Shown here one piece after another: positions 5,140 through 5,278 of a DNA stretch of 5,278 nucleotides. The notes beneath the pieces were generated by a model, which was not told where the DNA came from, did not search any database, and was given only the letters and a program-made list of their open reading frames with translations. Source of the DNA: an uncultured Collinsella sp. (GTDB taxonomy: Bacteria; Actinomycetota; Coriobacteriia; Coriobacteriales; Coriobacteriaceae); assembly GCA_902489225.1 (NCBI GenBank), contig CABTZA010000130.1, forward strand, positions 1 through 5,278, in the 5' to 3' direction. Position 1 is the stretch's first letter, and each line of letters starts with the position of its first letter. The position numbers and the translations under genes were made by a program.

Positions 5140-5278
5140 GGCGGCGGGCGTTGAGTTCGCCGGCTAGCTCGTCGAGGGTGATACCGTAGCGCTCGAGCGT
5201 CACGAGCAGGTGGTAGACCAGGTCGCCGGCCTCGTAGCGGATGTGATCGTGATCGTTATCCTTGCAGGCCATGATCAC
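5135..5278 (-). CDS. hisE: Phosphoribosyl-ATP pyrophosphatase HisE, C-terminal part
   Basis: HisE removes pyrophosphate from phosphoribosyl-ATP, the second step of histidine synthesis. Only the last 47 codons lie in the window; the gene enters from the right edge and ends with TAG at 5137-5135. The visible sequence includes VIMACKDNDHDHIRYEAGDL, then VYHLLVTLERYGITLDELAGEL and NARRH. It fits the HisE C-terminus: an EAADLLYHLLV-type helix followed by a G(I/L)xLD(D/E)(V/L)xxEL segment and a terminal RRH. HisE is an alpha-helical relative of MazG, and its metal-binding EExxE residues would lie off the window, so catalytic competence cannot be judged. It is convergent with the histidinol-phosphatase gene (27 bp between stops). 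Whether it is free-standing or the C-terminal half of a HisIE fusion cannot be seen. Confidence 0.88.
   Translation of the reverse strand: MIMACKDNDHDHIRYEAGDLVYHLLVTLERYGITLDELAGELNARRH

Overview
The window looks like chromosomal housekeeping DNA from a GC-rich bacterium. The coding sequences favour G or C at third positions, clear Shine-Dalgarno motifs of the GGAGG/AAAGGAG type precede most starts, and the genes are core metabolic ones. The mixture (phosphopyruvate hydratase, MazG, a YfcE phosphodiesterase, a stand-alone LarC C-terminal domain, a PHP-type histidinol phosphatase and HisE) fits an anaerobic actinobacterium of the Coriobacteriia (Collinsella-like). That placement is inferred from gene content and style, not from a marker gene. 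I see no rRNA, tRNA, CRISPR array, transposase or phage gene.

Layout, left to right. Positions 1-277 hold the 5' part of an unrecognised minus-strand gene that leaves the window at the left edge; its visible product is a Ser/Arg/Pro/Thr-rich, probably disordered segment. It has its own probable extended -10 promoter. Next comes eno (465-1754, minus), closed by a textbook Rho-independent terminator (369-400). The eno upstream region (1755-1943) carries a compact leader hairpin, a 10-bp direct repeat pair around a possible -10 box, and the terminator of the next unit. That unit is a minus-strand operon transcribed larC2-like -> yfcE -> mazG (3896 down to 1944). yfcE and mazG are only 2 nt apart, and the mazG ribosome-binding site lies inside the end of yfcE.

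A 299-bp divergent intergenic region (3897-4195) follows. It has no gene but contains the most striking structure of the window: a perfect 23-bp inverted repeat with a 19-nt loop (4003-4067). On its right a PHP-domain histidinol-phosphatase gene (4196-5107, plus) runs convergently into the 3' end of hisE (5135-5278, minus, partial). The two stop codons are separated by 27 bp and lie within a second, smaller inverted repeat.

Functionally, the window combines glycolysis (enolase), nucleotide-pool cleaning (MazG), a metal-dependent phosphodiesterase (YfcE), a fragment of nickel-pincer cofactor biosynthesis (LarC2 domain without LarC1) and two histidine-pathway proteins. I found no convincing new multi-gene system. 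The observations that deserve follow-up are the orphan LarC2 domain, the long palindrome in the divergent promoter region, the low-complexity protein at the left edge and the convergent-stop hairpin.
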